DNA of 64,000 nt from Drosophila persimilis (taxonomy: Eukaryota; Arthropoda; Insecta; Diptera; Drosophilidae): assembly GCF_003286085.1 (NCBI RefSeq), contig NW_020825288.1:10664001-10728000 (forward strand). The letters are read 5' to 3'. A program made the translations under genes and the position numbers. Below, piece by piece: positions 1-12,165 of the stretch; position 1 is the stretch's first letter; every line of letters starts with the position of its first letter. The notes beneath the pieces are model-generated. The model was not told where the DNA came from. It saw only the letters and a program-made list of their open reading frames with translations, and did no database searches.

Positions 1-1618
1 GACTCCTTAGACACTTGAATGTTGAATGTTTTTTTTCTCTGCTAAAATGAGGTACGTTTTCCATCAGCTGCATTGGCTTTTCCCCTCATTTATGTAGATC
101 CCATCGTGCAGTTGATCATTGTAATCAATCAATCAATCAAGTGGTTGATCCAATCCATTATGATCTGGTCTCATTAAATGTAATGCTGCTTGGTCACACC
201 CACAAGACTCGCAACTCCAGATCCGAATCCAGATCCGAATCCGAACCGCGTGGCTCTGGCTTTAAGGTCGTTCCACAGAGAGACTGATATATCGCCGAAC
301 TCTTGAATGCTGGCCCCTGAACGGCATCCCATTCATCCATCGCTTTGTAGACCCGAGGAAACACTTTACTTTTGTTTTGTTTTTGTTGCGCCTTTTTTCA
401 TTATTGTCTAGGCCCGTTAACACAAAGGCCAATTAATCTACAAACTGCAGCAAAGTAGTCATAAACATTCAAATGCTAATTACGTGCAGTTTTTATGTAC
501 ATTTTTTCGGTTGTTTCGCTGGTAATTTAATGGAATGGGGCTTTCGAAGGGTACAAACGAGCATTAGCCCCCGAACCCCGAACCCCAAACACCCTGCAAC
601 AACAACAACAACAACGACAAAAAACTGTGGCAAACATTATTCTCAAAGTTTAATTTTCAGTCATTCAAATCGCTCCCTCCCCCTCGGCGGTAGCTCCCAA
701 CTTTTGATGCCGTTTCTGTTTCTGTTTCTGTTGCTGTCACGTCAATTTTTGATTTATTTTTCCGTGTAATAGACGAGCTTTTTTGCTGTTGTTAGCTATA
801 TATATATATATATATATATATTCATGCATGTATTAGAGGCATATAACCTGCGAGTACGGGTATAATCTATTTGATCTATGCCGACCTCTGCCTTGGCGTT
901 GAATATGCATTTTTATACGAATACCCCGTCCGCTGGAGAGGTGATTTCTTACAGATCTTTTTGGTGACCATCTGGCTGAAAGATGGAGAGATTCTTTGGG
1001 GAGCATCTACATACATATATCCTTGCACGGAGGAACCCCAATTTCTTGTAAGCACTTACGAAGAACCCTTGGTCATGGTAGACAAATACAGAGATATATC
1101 CGATCGAAATAATACTAAAATACTATAGAACTTTTACTTTTACTCTCGCTTTCGATAATTTCGCAAAAGGGTATCGATTAATCGATCGATTATTCGCCTT
1201 TCAGCTCCGCCCCAAGCTCTGCTACCCCTTAGATCCACTACAGGGCACTCGAACAGTCGAGACTTCACCGAACCCTGCGGCTAAATATCAAAAGATGAAA
1301 ATATTTCATGAAATTCTTTGTAATTCGATTAGGATCTCTGAAAACTAAGCATTTTCCGGTGGAAATACCATAAGCTTTTATGGGAAAAAACCATTCTGTT
1401 GTTAATGATTGCTGGAGGAGGGGGAACTTGAAAACTTGTGCCATTTTCTTTGTGCCGTACAATTGATGATGGCCTTTCATTCGATATTCTGAGGACAATC
1501 GGAGGACAGTTGTCATGGCCGCCCACGAAAGTCTGTGGGTCGCGTAGGCCTCTGGAACGTTCGTATTTCCTTATCTAACAAATTTGTCTCTCTGTTCTCT
1601 CTGTGTGTGTGTGTGTTT

Positions 1619-1664
<46 letters not shown>

Positions 1665-4600
1665 GCCCTTTTGTGTGCGTGTCTGTGTGAGGGAGTCTCT
1701 TCTCTGTTCTCTTATCAATTTATTTGTACCTTTATTGAAAATTATTGTAGAAATTCTATATGGGAATACATATATAAATATTTTCCGAGCACATAAATTG
1801 CCGCCTTATCTGGTCTGACAATCTGTAAAATAATAGGTATACTCGTGTTTTATTTATTTGTTCACTTCAATTGAATCACATCTGAGACTTGTGCCCAGCC
1901 CCCCCCTCCACCTCTCCACTCCACTTGACTCCCGTTTGGGCTTCTGTCTTTTGTCCGCCTCAAGTACCTCACCCATTCCCTTGGACTGGAAAATGCCAAT
2001 AAACGTACAAACACAAATAATATACCATTCAAAACTGTTTGCTTATCGTTGCTGCCGCCGCTTCTGCTTCTGTTTTTGGGTTTCGGAATTTCCAGAGGCA
2101 CGCGTGTGGGACTCTTGAGGGAGCTCCATCTCCTCCCCCTCCTCCACCTCCTCCACCTCCTCCACTTACTCGTCTCGTACTCGTAATTATCGTATAGCTC
2201 GTAAATAAACAACAAAGTAAATGCTATTTTGAGTGAGGGGAGGGGTATACTTATTGCGCGATGCGACTGGGGATGCATACTGTGCAAAGAAATAGATTAG
2301 CACACACTCACACACACACACACACACACTCACACACACACATACATATGTGCTTATATTAGAATACATTCAATGTAAATAATTATTTCTTAAATCAGTT
2401 TCATCTTTGGATTCCGTTTCCAAGTTTCACAAGGGAGATGCACGCGTATTCCTAACAATCTTAGAATTTTCCGTCGATGTGGAGGTAGGCGTAGGATGCC
2501 ATTCTGCCCGAAGATCTTTGAGATCATCTAGACAGCATCTTATCTAAATTTCCCACAACTGTTCCCTCAATAAACGATATTCTACTGATAAAAAGAGTGG
2601 CAGATCGACTATATTTCCAGGATCTTTGGACGATACTTTGATGATTATTTGTCAATAATTTGCGAATAGCTATGTAAATTTGGTGGAAGTTTTTATTTAT
2701 ATATATATATACATATATGTATTTCGAGGATCTGTTGATTGTATTTGGATAATTTATTGACAAAATTTTGATGATATTTTTCATTTGAAGGCCTTTTGAA
2801 TGAGGATCAGTTGACTATCTTTTGATGATTTTTTAATTATATTATGAGCATGTTTTGTACTGTAGCTAATAGCCAAATCTTGTGGCGATATTTAATTTTT
2901 GTTGAAATATCTTTAGATTATATTTTTTGTGCATATTTTGAGGATATTTTGAGAATATTTTGATGATACTTGGAGGATGGTTTGAGGATATTTTTTGATT
3001 TTATTATGACTATAAATTTAGGGATCACTATATAATATTTTGTTGATGTTTAGACTTTATTTTAAGGATCTCTCGACAATCTTTGGAGTGTTTTTTTTGA
3101 AGATTTTTTAGATAACTTTTGTGGCTCTTGAGAGCCTCGATTGCGAATCTGTTGGGAGGCCCTATAGAACTCTAGGATCTTTTGCTGCGGTTCATTTATG
3201 GTTTACTATTCACTCTTTATTGATTTCCGCGGCGCAGATTACAGAATGGAAGCCCATTTATCATTTATTTGGCCCACTCGGAGATTTGTTTGTTTGCTTG
3301 GCCTGGTTCAATGTTTGTGGTATCTCCGAAAGGGGGCAAGTGCTGCCAGGGGGGGGGGGGGGGGGGGTACATTTTAATTTCCGTTTATGGGATAAACGGT
3401 GGAGATCGTTTGTGTAAACTTTTGGGTTTTTAATTAAGCCAATGCAAACGTGGGGAGGGGCTTTCCAGCCCTCTTCAGCAGCCCCCCCAATGCTCTCTCG
3501 GGCGGAGTGCGTAGATACAAACTTTCTCGCCATATTTGTGCACCATTTTGTGCCCCATTCAAGGAGGATGGATTGTTGCTGCTGCAGCGGCAGCTGGGAG
3601 GCACTTTGGATGAGGTTTTGTGCAAAAATTTAATTAAAATTGCCAAAGCCATTAGGCATTAACTGCATTCTTCGGATCATGGCGGCAATTTTCAATTGAT
3701 TTGATCTCTCGGTGCCGCTGCTGCAGTGGCAGTGGCAGTTGCAGTTGCAGATGCAGGCTATAAGATACAGATACATTCGGACTGACAACAGTTGCTGCTG
3801 CCGATGACTGTTGCCTGAGGCCTGGGGCGGCTGCCTGTCGATGATCGCATCACACGGTGGAAGGGGGAGTGGGAGGGGGAGGCGGAGAGGGAGAGGGAGG
3901 GGAACGAACAATATATCACATCCCCATCACATCACCGCATTCGGAATAGATTTTCATTGTGTCTGTGTGTGTGCGAGAGAGAGAGAGAGAGTGGGTGTGG
4001 GTGTGGGTGTGGGTGGCTACTGCCTTCGGGGCTTCGACCAGAACTAGTTTATCCGTCAATTTACAATAACTCACATGAAAATCGCTTTCGATCTGGCTAA
4101 TAAATCGAATTTATCATCACATCACCCCTGGCCCCCCGGCCAAGAGGCACTTTTCGCAAATCGGATGCACGTGTATATGTGTGTATGCACGAGTATGGGT
4201 GCATGATAATTGGGCGCCAAGCAGCGACCCCCTTGTTGGCCCGGCTTACAATCGGCTGATAGCCATGTCCATCATTTCACGGATCTGGGCATCGGACAGG
4301 CGCGTCACTTCTTTTGAATGTCGCCGCCTGTCGATTGAAGGACTGACGGTGTGACGGACTGAATGACTGCATTTTGTTATATGCATAAAGAGTATGTACA
4401 CTCGAAGAAAAAAGCAAAGACACTCTCACCTGGAGTTAAAAATTTGAATTAAAATTTAATTAAAATTAAAAAATAAATTTTGATAGATTAAATAAAAAAC
4501 AGATAAATATATTTTTAATTAAATTTGTACTTTAATATGAAAATATTTTATTTAAATATTTAATCCATACTTAAATTAAATATACATATTCTTTTAAGTG

Positions 4601-5348
4601 GCAAAATTTGTATCGACATAAATTTACGCACATATAAAACTTTTAAGCACATATAAAATCATATATTGAATTTGTCGAAATTCGTGTATTTTAAATATGA
4701 AAATATTTTACTTAAATATAAACCATATTTAAATGAATTCTTTTTCATATTTAAAATAAGTGCAGATATATATATTTCATATTTCAAACAAGTTCTGAAA
4801 TTATATATATCATATTTAAGATAAATATATGTATTTTCTACAAATTTGTCTAAATATTATTGAAATATGGGTGTTTCTTTCCTTCCGCTCTGCCATCAGC
4901 AGAGTTTTCTCTCAGTGTACACATCGCATCTATTCTGGCTGATTTGTTTATCGTGCCAAATTCAGGCGTGTCGCCTCAGGTCATATTACATTAGCCATTT
5001 GCCATTTACCATTTACAGTGCGATTATATCGTAATACTTGTATGCGACCCATTGTTGTTGCGGGTGACGACGACTCCGATCAGCCTTCAGCCTTCAACCG
5101 CGGACAGAATCCGAATCTGACCAATTTTGATTTTGACTTTGAATGGACTTGATTTGTATTTTATGCACTCGAAAGAGGTCTCTCTCCCTCTGTCTGCCAG
5201 TGAGTCATGATCTCTGATCTGGTCTTCTAATGCGTTTTAAATTTGCCAAAAAAACAAAAAAAAAACAAACTTTAATTAGTTTCCGCTAATGATTTCCTCT
5301 CATATTAATTCTCCAACATTTCTGTTTCCATTTCCCTCTTTATTTCAG
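1..5348 (+). other. how: Intron of how, upstream of the KH-domain exon (partial, continues to the left)
   Basis: No coding segment is recognisable here. It ends in the acceptor at 5341-5348, directly before the first visible how exon. How proteins are about 405 residues in D. melanogaster and only the last 254 codons are present here, so roughly 150 N-terminal residues must be encoded left of position 1. The intron contains a TA repeat (797-820), a GT repeat (1602-1661), a CA repeat (2301-2343), a degenerate T-rich stretch (about 2620-3110), a 19-base G run (3349-3367), purine-rich DNA (3855-3902) and a MITE-like AT-rich block (4396-4920). Short open frames in it are low-complexity and not supported as genes. 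Confidence 0.8.
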
Positions 5349-5465
5349 TTCAACTTTGTCGGTCGCATTCTGGGACCACGCGGCATGACAGCCAAACAAT
5401 TGGAGCAGGAGACCGGCTGCAAGATCATGGTCCGCGGCAAGGGCTCCATGCGCGACAAGAAGAAG
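5349..5465 (+). CDS. how: how exon: first half of KH domain
   Basis: This exon has 39 codons, phase 0 at both ends. The acceptor TTTATTTCAG precedes it and the donor is GTGAGT at 5466. It encodes [12 protein letters not shown] and continues through [20 protein letters not shown]. That covers the KH helix-loop-helix with the GPRG RNA-contact loop, and it is essentially identical to Quaking proteins across animals. Confidence 0.96.
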
Positions 5466-8400
5466 GTGAGTGCCACAAAATGTTGGAGATCTTCCCAAGG
5501 GCGGGGATGTGTGGGATCTCAATTTTAATCATCGTAAATATCTCTGGCGAATAAACTACGCGGGTATTACATTTCTGTTGACAGTCGGCTTCCGTGCCAA
5601 ATGCGAATTGTACACAATGAAAGGCAGACCAAAACATTAATTCCCCCTCTCCATCTGTATGTATTGCGGGTTTATCTATCTACTTATATATGTTTCTACA
5701 TATTTACATACTTCGAAGATCTGTCTGTCTGTAGAAATATCTAGATCTAGATTAAGGTGCCGAATGCTCATACATTTCAGCACACGAAGAAAGTTCCCTA
5801 GCTGACTGCCGAAAAAGTGCAAAATTCCACGAAAGCCTGTACACGAGTACAGGCCAAAATCATGGCATTAGAGCGTAAAAAAATAATAAACTAAAAAATA
5901 CAAAATAAAATATGATACGTCCCATTTTTGTCTTCCTCGTTACTCATTTTAATATTATTATTAATATTTTTTAGAGATAAAGATACTAATGAAAAAAGTA
6001 TCTGCCAATAGTACGTACATCCATATATGTGTCATGCGGCAGAGCCCCTCGGTTGGTGTGCGGACAAGCTTCGGCTTGCTGTGTTTTGTTCCATTTGCTG
6101 GTGCAGTCATTGCAGGACCTTTGAGTCGAGGAACACAGAAGTGCAGCCTCGTTTTCTTACTCTCGAGGACTTGTCTTTTACCAAATGAAATGGAATTCAA
6201 ATTAGAGAGCATTTAAAAGTCCGTAGACCGGACCTGAACGACCGTACCGTACCCGAAATATTGTACATGCAAATTCCTGTCAGTCAAAAATGCTCTGATG
6301 ATTTAATTTCCTCTGGCAGCAAAGAGCAAAAAATTCGAGAATATGAATCGAGTGACTCGAGACGATTAAATGTATTTTTGTAATTGTTAAATGTGGCGGG
6401 GCTTATGCGACAAACAGACAAACAGACAAACAGACAGACAGACAGAGCGACAGGCAGTCAAACAGAAAGAAATCAAGAAACGAAGACCGACTGACACACA
6501 GACGGGGGGGAGAGAGAGTGGGGGAGAGAGTGGTGGAGAGTGTTAAAAAATTGTTTAATTTCGTTGCAATATTTTGATAATTTAGTAGCAAATACTCGAA
6601 CGAAAGTAACGCCCACACGATTGTCTCCTTAGTCACCGCGAAAGACCCGAACAGATTTCACATTTCACGTTCTCTTTGAGAAAGTGCCAACAGAAGGCGA
6701 AATAGAATTTCTGTTTACTTGCATGCGGGGTGGCATTATATTTGTTAGAATTTATTTTGGTACAGAAGCAGTCCTCCTCGTCCCCCCTGAGATGCGTGTT
6801 AGTCATAGTCGGAGGCGAAGTCTGCTCAAAGGTGAGACATCCCCCTGCCATGCCTCGTGGTCTCCTGTCCGATCTTAATTTGACGCGGGATAAGCCTCGC
6901 ACTGGACCAAGGCTGTTGGACGGAGCCTCTGACACTCTCCTTCTCGCTAATTTGAGGCTTAATTGTTTATAAATTGTGGGTCAAAAGTTGACAACGACAG
7001 AGGGGGGGTTTTTTTTTTGTCTTTTTGCATATATTTCGAGTGAGCCAGCCAAGAATCGTCTCGCTATAAGTAATAACATCATCAGCCAAAAACAAAACAA
7101 CAACAACAACAAAATTTGTAGGAATTTTCAGTGCACCAGTGGTGCGGCACGCCCACAATTAATTGTCCGCGCCCATTAGCACACATGCTGAAAGTACACT
7201 CGGTTTTAATCATTCGGTTGTTTGCACTTAAACGTGGAATCCGACGAGGTGGAAAAGTGTTGGAAAAGAGTGGGAGAGGGACTTGCTAGGTCTCCTTGGA
7301 ATTAATCTAACTACAATTCGATGGGTGTTTTTAGTTTTCAAGAGATTTCTTAACATTTTCGAGCGATTTGTTCGCTAGCGTTTTCGGTGCGCGACTAAAA
7401 CAGCTGTATTCCGAGGCTTTAGGCGTTTTAGGCAGTTTTTTGGAAATGCATATCTTCCCTGCCCTCCTTAGAGATGACGTTTCTTGGCTAAATGCTAGCA
7501 ACTTTTTCCCTCATCGTTTATTCGGCAACTCCCGCTTCTAAAGTCGCTAGCGGTTTCAGCACGCGCTTAAAACAGCTGCGGTGTGGCGAGAGAGCGTTTA
7601 AAACAGCGTTGTCGTAACAGTTCTCAACAGACGTCTGCAAGGATGTACTCACAGTGCTCCTTCTTGACCGAATGGCATGTAGGGATTCATCTGCTCCTTT
7701 TATTCCATAAGCTGTTGAAAGTACTAGAAATCTTTATTCTCGTCTACATTCTATATTCTTATGCATTTTCCGTTTTATTCTTCTTCCAGGAGGATGCCAA
7801 TCGTGGCAAGCCCAATTGGGAGCACTTGTCCGATGACCTGCATGTCCTGATCACCGTCGAGGACACCGAGAACCGTGCCAAGGTCAAGCTGGCCCAGGCT
7901 GTGGGCGAGGTTCAAAAGCTGCTTGTGCCGGTAAGTCGGAAGTCCCTGGAAAGGCCCCAGAAAAAATGCCTAAGAACCAAAGAAAAAGACAAACATCAAA
8001 GGGCCCCTGCCTGTTACCCCCTCTCCCTCTTTCGCCCCTTTTAATGTTTAATTCTTTCATAGCTAAAATTGAATGTTAACCAAAATATAATTAATAATGT
8101 ATATTTTTCTCTCATCTTTTCTCTTACCCAAAAAACAAACAACAACAAATCTAATCCGCCTTAATGCAACACAAAACACATGCAACACAACACACACAAA
8201 ACATTGCCGTATCTGTACTAACAGCAAGCCGAAGGCGAAGACGAGCTCAAGAAACGCCAACTAATGGAATTGGCCATAATAAATGGCACCTATAGGGACA
8301 CAACAGCGAAATCTGTCGCAGGTATGTCGAAAACAAGAAGCCAATCAGTCTTCTCAATCAATCAATCAATCAATCAATCGATCTATCCGTAACAATCTCT

Positions 8401-10839
8401 CCGTAACCCAAAGATATAGCCAATATATAATCCAATTTCTATTCAGCTAATCGAATCTTTAACCAGAAATGTCTAACAATTAACGAATGGATACAAGAAT
8501 TCCAAAATAAAAAGAAAAACCATAAGCGAAAGGCTCTCCCGTCCTACAACGTCCAACGTCCAAAGTCCAACGAATCCTAACCAATGTCTAACCACCATTA
8601 ACGATAGACATACGATCGTATACTTGTATTATTTGATATAGTATATTGTATATGAAAACCTGGATTCCATTGAACTGATTTGCAACTTTCTCCGAAATTT
8701 CTGTGTACGACGACGAACAGCTTTCTCATGCGTTGGCTCTCCCTCTGCTTCTGTTCTGTATCCCGCAGTGTGCGAAGAGGACTGGCGTCGTCTGGTGGCT
8801 GCTTCCGACAATCGCCTGCTGACGCCCGCCGGCCTGCCCGCCGGACTGGCCGCACAGATACGTGCCCCCTCGTCGGCGCCGCTCGGCGCCCCATTGATAC
8901 TGAATCCCAGGATGTCCGTGCCCACAACGGCGGCCAGCATACTGTCGCAGGCACCGACTGGGGCCTTCGATCAGAGCGGCCATCAAATGATCTTTGCGCC
9001 GTATGCGGATTATGCGAACTATGCGGCACTCGCTGGCAATCCTCTGCTCACGGAATATGCTGATCATAGCGGTGGGTTGTTTGCCAGATAATCTTACTAT
9101 CCCACACACACTCTATCACTCCCTCACTCTCTCACTCAATCACTATCCTTCACTCTATCAATCTATCTATATATACCATCTTTCATGACTTTATTTTATT
9201 TATTATGCGCCATAACTGTAGACCCACACAAACACACACAATAATCAACCATCACAAATGGGGAAAATATAAAAAAAAAAGAAAAAATGATTAGGAGGAA
9301 GATCTACGAGCAATAATCAAAAAACACCACCCCCTAACACTACCCAGACACACACTCACGCATACGCCAGGTTGGCCGCGCTCTCTTTCAATCTCCCTCT
9401 CCCTCTCCCTGTCTCTCCAGTTAACGTGTTTGTTTGCCTTTGCTCTTAACACATCTTTTAACCCACAGAAAAGCAGGGAACTCCAGAAGTGGCTCGTATT
9501 TTTTTATTAATTTGTTAATTGTCTTGTTTCGTCCACATTTACGCACATGTAATCGATGTCGATTGATTTTTGCATTTATTTTTCTTGTCAAGAGGGGAAC
9601 AACTACAATCATAACCAAATTTTATGAAACAGATTTAAGAATATAGTCAGTTTTCCGAAGTACAGTCCCCCATCCATTCCTGACAGCAAACGGGGATTCT
9701 ACATGATATCTACCTTAATTCTACGTACTCTATACATGCGTTCTACATGTGTTTCTGATCGTAGCCCAAAAGTATGCACCAATTTTTGGTCAGAAAGTGG
9801 TGGCTCCTACCTGTACACGAGTGCATTTTGAAAGCCGTTTTGAAGGGAGGGGAGGCGGGAGAAGCCAAACAGAAACACAATTTTCTTGCAAAAAAATTCA
9901 ACAAATAAAAAGCATATGAGAATTAAACAAAAAAAATGCAGCTTTACAGTGCAAAATATGTCAAAATATGTACTTACTGAAGGAACCCCCAACGTGAATA
10001 AAGAACGAGGAAAAACGAGAAAGGGGTTGATGAAGGTTTTCCAAACATCTAGGACTTGAATCTTCCATCAGTGCCATACTGTTACTGTCTGAAAAAAAAT
10101 GTATAGAGGGCCCAGTGCACGCTTTTAACCACTCTATTTGGGCATGGATTTCTACTCGAAAATAATTGTATTATTATTTTATATTAATAATAATAATAAC
10201 AAAACAGAAAATCACCCCCCCCCCCCCATAGCTAACAGAACTAAAAACGTTCGTTCATTATCTATTTTCCACCAAAAACGAATTCAATAATTATCTTATA
10301 TTTTCTATAAACAATTTTGTTGCAAACATAAATATTTCCAGTTGGTCGATATATGCATGCCGGCTCCGTCTTTTGAACTTCTATCCCCACTCTCTATTAT
10401 TTTTCCCCCTGAGTAAAATATACAGAAAAATACAGAAACTCCAAACCAACTCCAATCCACAATCCAATTCAAACCAGAAAATTGTTAGCTTAAAGTTTTT
10501 TTTAGTTGCAGTCACAAAAACATTGACAGACTGTATGTTGTATGCAAATTAATATATTTAGACACGAAAAGAGAGTAAACAAGCGGCACAACAAGAACAA
10601 CAACCACAACAACCACAACAAATACTCAATGAAAAGAAATATGGAAGAAAGAGAGTGACAAAACAATTGCTCGTCTATGAATTGGGTTTTTTTCTCTCCT
10701 ATTCTATAGTTAGTCGATAGGTCGCGAACTTGGCGAAAATAAGTGATTTTTAGGCCCTTTAATCGTAGTCCTCCTTAATCGAAAAGGACTCTTAGTTATC
10801 CCCCGATATGTTTTTTGATATGAGTATATTCTAGTTGAG

Positions 10840-10871
<32 letters not shown>

Positions 10872-12165
10872 GCAGAGACAGTTGTTGATTCTCATTCATT
10901 TTGGAGCCCTTGAGTATTTTTTTTCCTCTTCAAATTTTTGGTAGAGAGTGACCGACCGTTTGAGTGACAGGCAAAGAACTTTCAACCAAGTTGGCAGAGT
11001 TGCAAAAATCTATTAAATATTATTATAAGCATTTTCTTTGTACGATTTAAGTACGATACACACTCGTATGTGTGTATATCTTTTGTGGTTTAAGGGTCGT
11101 GTCGTAAGTGCAATTTTTAGACTAGTATTTTGTTTTATTTTTGTATTTAATTGTTTGCATAGTTATTAGCGATGATTTAATGATGGGGCGGGACAGTATT
11201 TATGCACAAATGTACCTTACGTTAGAAGAAGAACCGTTTCAATTTTTCCAGCCAGTGCCATTTGTCGGAACACGAATACGAACACGAAAATCAGAATTGC
11301 AGCAGAGCCTCTATGCAAAATGCATCTTAATCTATTTCGTAGTAAGAAAAGGAGCCTTGAATCAAGTTGGTGCTTAATTTAGAATCTAAGTTTTAGTCGA
11401 GGCAGGCCGTCCAGGATCACAGCAAACAGAAATAGAGACAGGACAGAGACAGGAGCAGCACACAAATCAATCGCCAGGAATTGAATGCACAACTAGTCAG
11501 CAAATCGAGCAGAAGAACAATATATCAAATCAATATACGACTACTACACAAACAAACAAAACCCATATATATATTTCTAGATTTAATCAAAAGAAGGAGG
11601 GAAACCATACACAGCAAAAACATATATTATTTCTAGAATTAAACACACATAGCCTTAGGCTAAAAGCGGCTTGAAAATCACTTATTTTGTGTCCAACAAT
11701 TAAAACAAAACAAAAAAAAAAACCATTATCAAAACTACACACAAACATATGAACGACTCATTCCAAAGAAGCAGAGAATTTAAATGTTACAAAAAAGGAG
11801 ATGATTTCCCCCCCAACCCAAAAAAAAAAAATTGGCACAAAAAAGAGAAAGAGAAAGTGTGAAATGAACTCGAAAATGAGCAAGCATATGCAATATATTT
11901 ATTAGTTGTAAGTTTTATGCTACATATTTAGCGAATATGTTTACGTCTACAATATTTGATGCCTATATAATGCATACATACATATCTGTATCCGTATCCG
12001 TATTCTGTATCTGTATCTGTATCTGTATCTACATGTATCGTATCGTATATTTTATTAGGCGCCATTAAGCAGCAGCGTCGTTTGGCGGCTAACAGAGAGC
12101 ACCCCTATCAGCGCGCAACGGTCGGTGTGCCAGCCAAGCCGGCGGGTTTCATTGAGATACAGTAA
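5349..12165 (+). CDS. how: held out wings (How): STAR/Quaking-family RNA-binding protein, C-terminal five coding exons
   Basis: How is a STAR-family RNA-binding protein that controls splicing, stability and export of target mRNAs in muscle, tendon and glia. Five exons join in one frame (5349-5465, 7790-7930, 8225-8321, 8769-9071, 12059-12165), giving 254 codons plus stop. The first two encode the KH domain with its GPRG loop. The third encodes the QUA2 helix region ([18 protein letters not shown]). The fourth is a proline/alanine/tyrosine-rich tail. The last ends in an RR...HPYQR signal like the nuclear tail of vertebrate QKI-5. All junctions are GT-AG and phases agree (0, 0, 1, 1). The N-terminus and QUA1 dimerisation region lie outside the window. 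Alternative terminal exons in QKI/How set nuclear versus cytoplasmic location, so the exon choices after 9071 are probably the regulated step. Confidence 0.95.
7373..7406 (+). repeat. Intronic imperfect direct repeat, copy A
   Basis: It starts with the palindrome CGCTAGCG and ends in AAAACAGCTG. It matches 7545-7578 at about 28 of 34 positions. Function is unknown; it could be a duplicated regulatory element or a mobile-element remnant. Confidence 0.5.
7545..7578 (+). repeat. Intronic imperfect direct repeat, copy B
   Basis: This is the partner of 7373-7406, 172 bp downstream. It shares the CGCTAGCG-type start and the AAAACAGCTG end, and a third AAAACAGCG-like fragment follows near 7600. It lies about 210 bp before the next how exon. 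Confidence 0.5.
7790..7930 (+). CDS. how: how exon: second half of KH domain
   Basis: This exon has 47 codons in phase 0, between acceptor TTCTTCCAG and donor GTAAGT. It starts [19 protein letters not shown] and ends VQKLLVP, the extended KH (STAR) fold and the start of the QUA2 linker. The conserved glycine-for-alanine type change AVGEVQKL (fly AVAEVQKL as I recall it) is the only variation I noticed. Confidence 0.96.
8225..8321 (+). CDS. how: how exon: QUA2 region
   Basis: This 97-bp exon ends in phase 1, with acceptor CTAACAG and donor GTATGT. It encodes [18 protein letters not shown] followed by [14 protein letters not shown]. This is the QUA2 helix, which with KH recognises the ACUAAY RNA motif. 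The intron that follows (8322-8768) has many UAAC half-sites. Confidence 0.95.
8769..9071 (+). CDS. how: how exon: proline/alanine/tyrosine-rich C-terminal region
   Basis: This 303-bp exon runs from acceptor TCCCGCAG to donor GTGGGT at 9072. It starts by completing a valine codon ([13 protein letters not shown]) and ends ...[11 protein letters not shown] plus one base. It contains proline- and alanine-rich stretches and Tyr-rich [13 protein letters not shown], the low-complexity tail typical of STAR proteins. If the donor is not used, the frame continues GGLFAR and stops at 9091, a possible short isoform. Confidence 0.93.
9072..12058 (+). other. how: how intron before the common terminal exon; contains a possible alternative 3' exon
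   Basis: The intron runs from donor GTGGGT to acceptor TTTTATTAG. It is AT-rich with CTC, CAACAA and CAG runs (10842-10866) and a C run near 10216-10227. A candidate alternative exon is at 11397-11674. Short TATCTG hexamers (12000-12030) lie just before the acceptor. Confidence 0.8.
11397..11674 (+). CDS. how: Candidate alternative terminal coding exon of how
   Basis: After acceptor TTTTAG a frame opens that matches the phase left by the exon ending at 9071. It runs 91 codons to a TGA at 11672. The first part ([17 protein letters not shown]...) is polar and Q/T/N-rich; the last third is AT-biased and less protein-like. No splice donor is needed. It could encode a How isoform lacking the RR...HPYQR nuclear signal. 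This rests only on phase, acceptor and openness; isoform data or conservation in other flies would settle it. Confidence 0.35.
12059..12165 (+). CDS. how: how terminal exon: QKI-5-like nuclear tail
   Basis: This 107-bp exon completes a glycine codon and encodes [19 protein letters not shown] followed by a short tail ending AGFIEIQ, then TAA at 12163-12165. The arginine pair followed by HPYQR matches the nuclear-localisation tail of How(L) and vertebrate QKI-5. It is the long-isoform end. Confidence 0.95.

Larger units (their letters stand above)
5466..7789 (+). other. how: how intron
   Basis: The GT-AG intron lies between the two KH exons. It holds a PuPy/G-rich stretch near 6500-6540 and an imperfect 34-bp direct repeat at 7373-7406 and 7545-7578, each ending in CAGCTG. 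No coding evidence was found inside it. The frame open from 7583 into exon 7790 is intron read-through. Confidence 0.85.

Noticed and set aside
7583-8044. 153-codon open frame around the second KH exon
   Set aside because: Only 7790-7930 is how coding sequence; both ends are intron read-through past clear splice sites.
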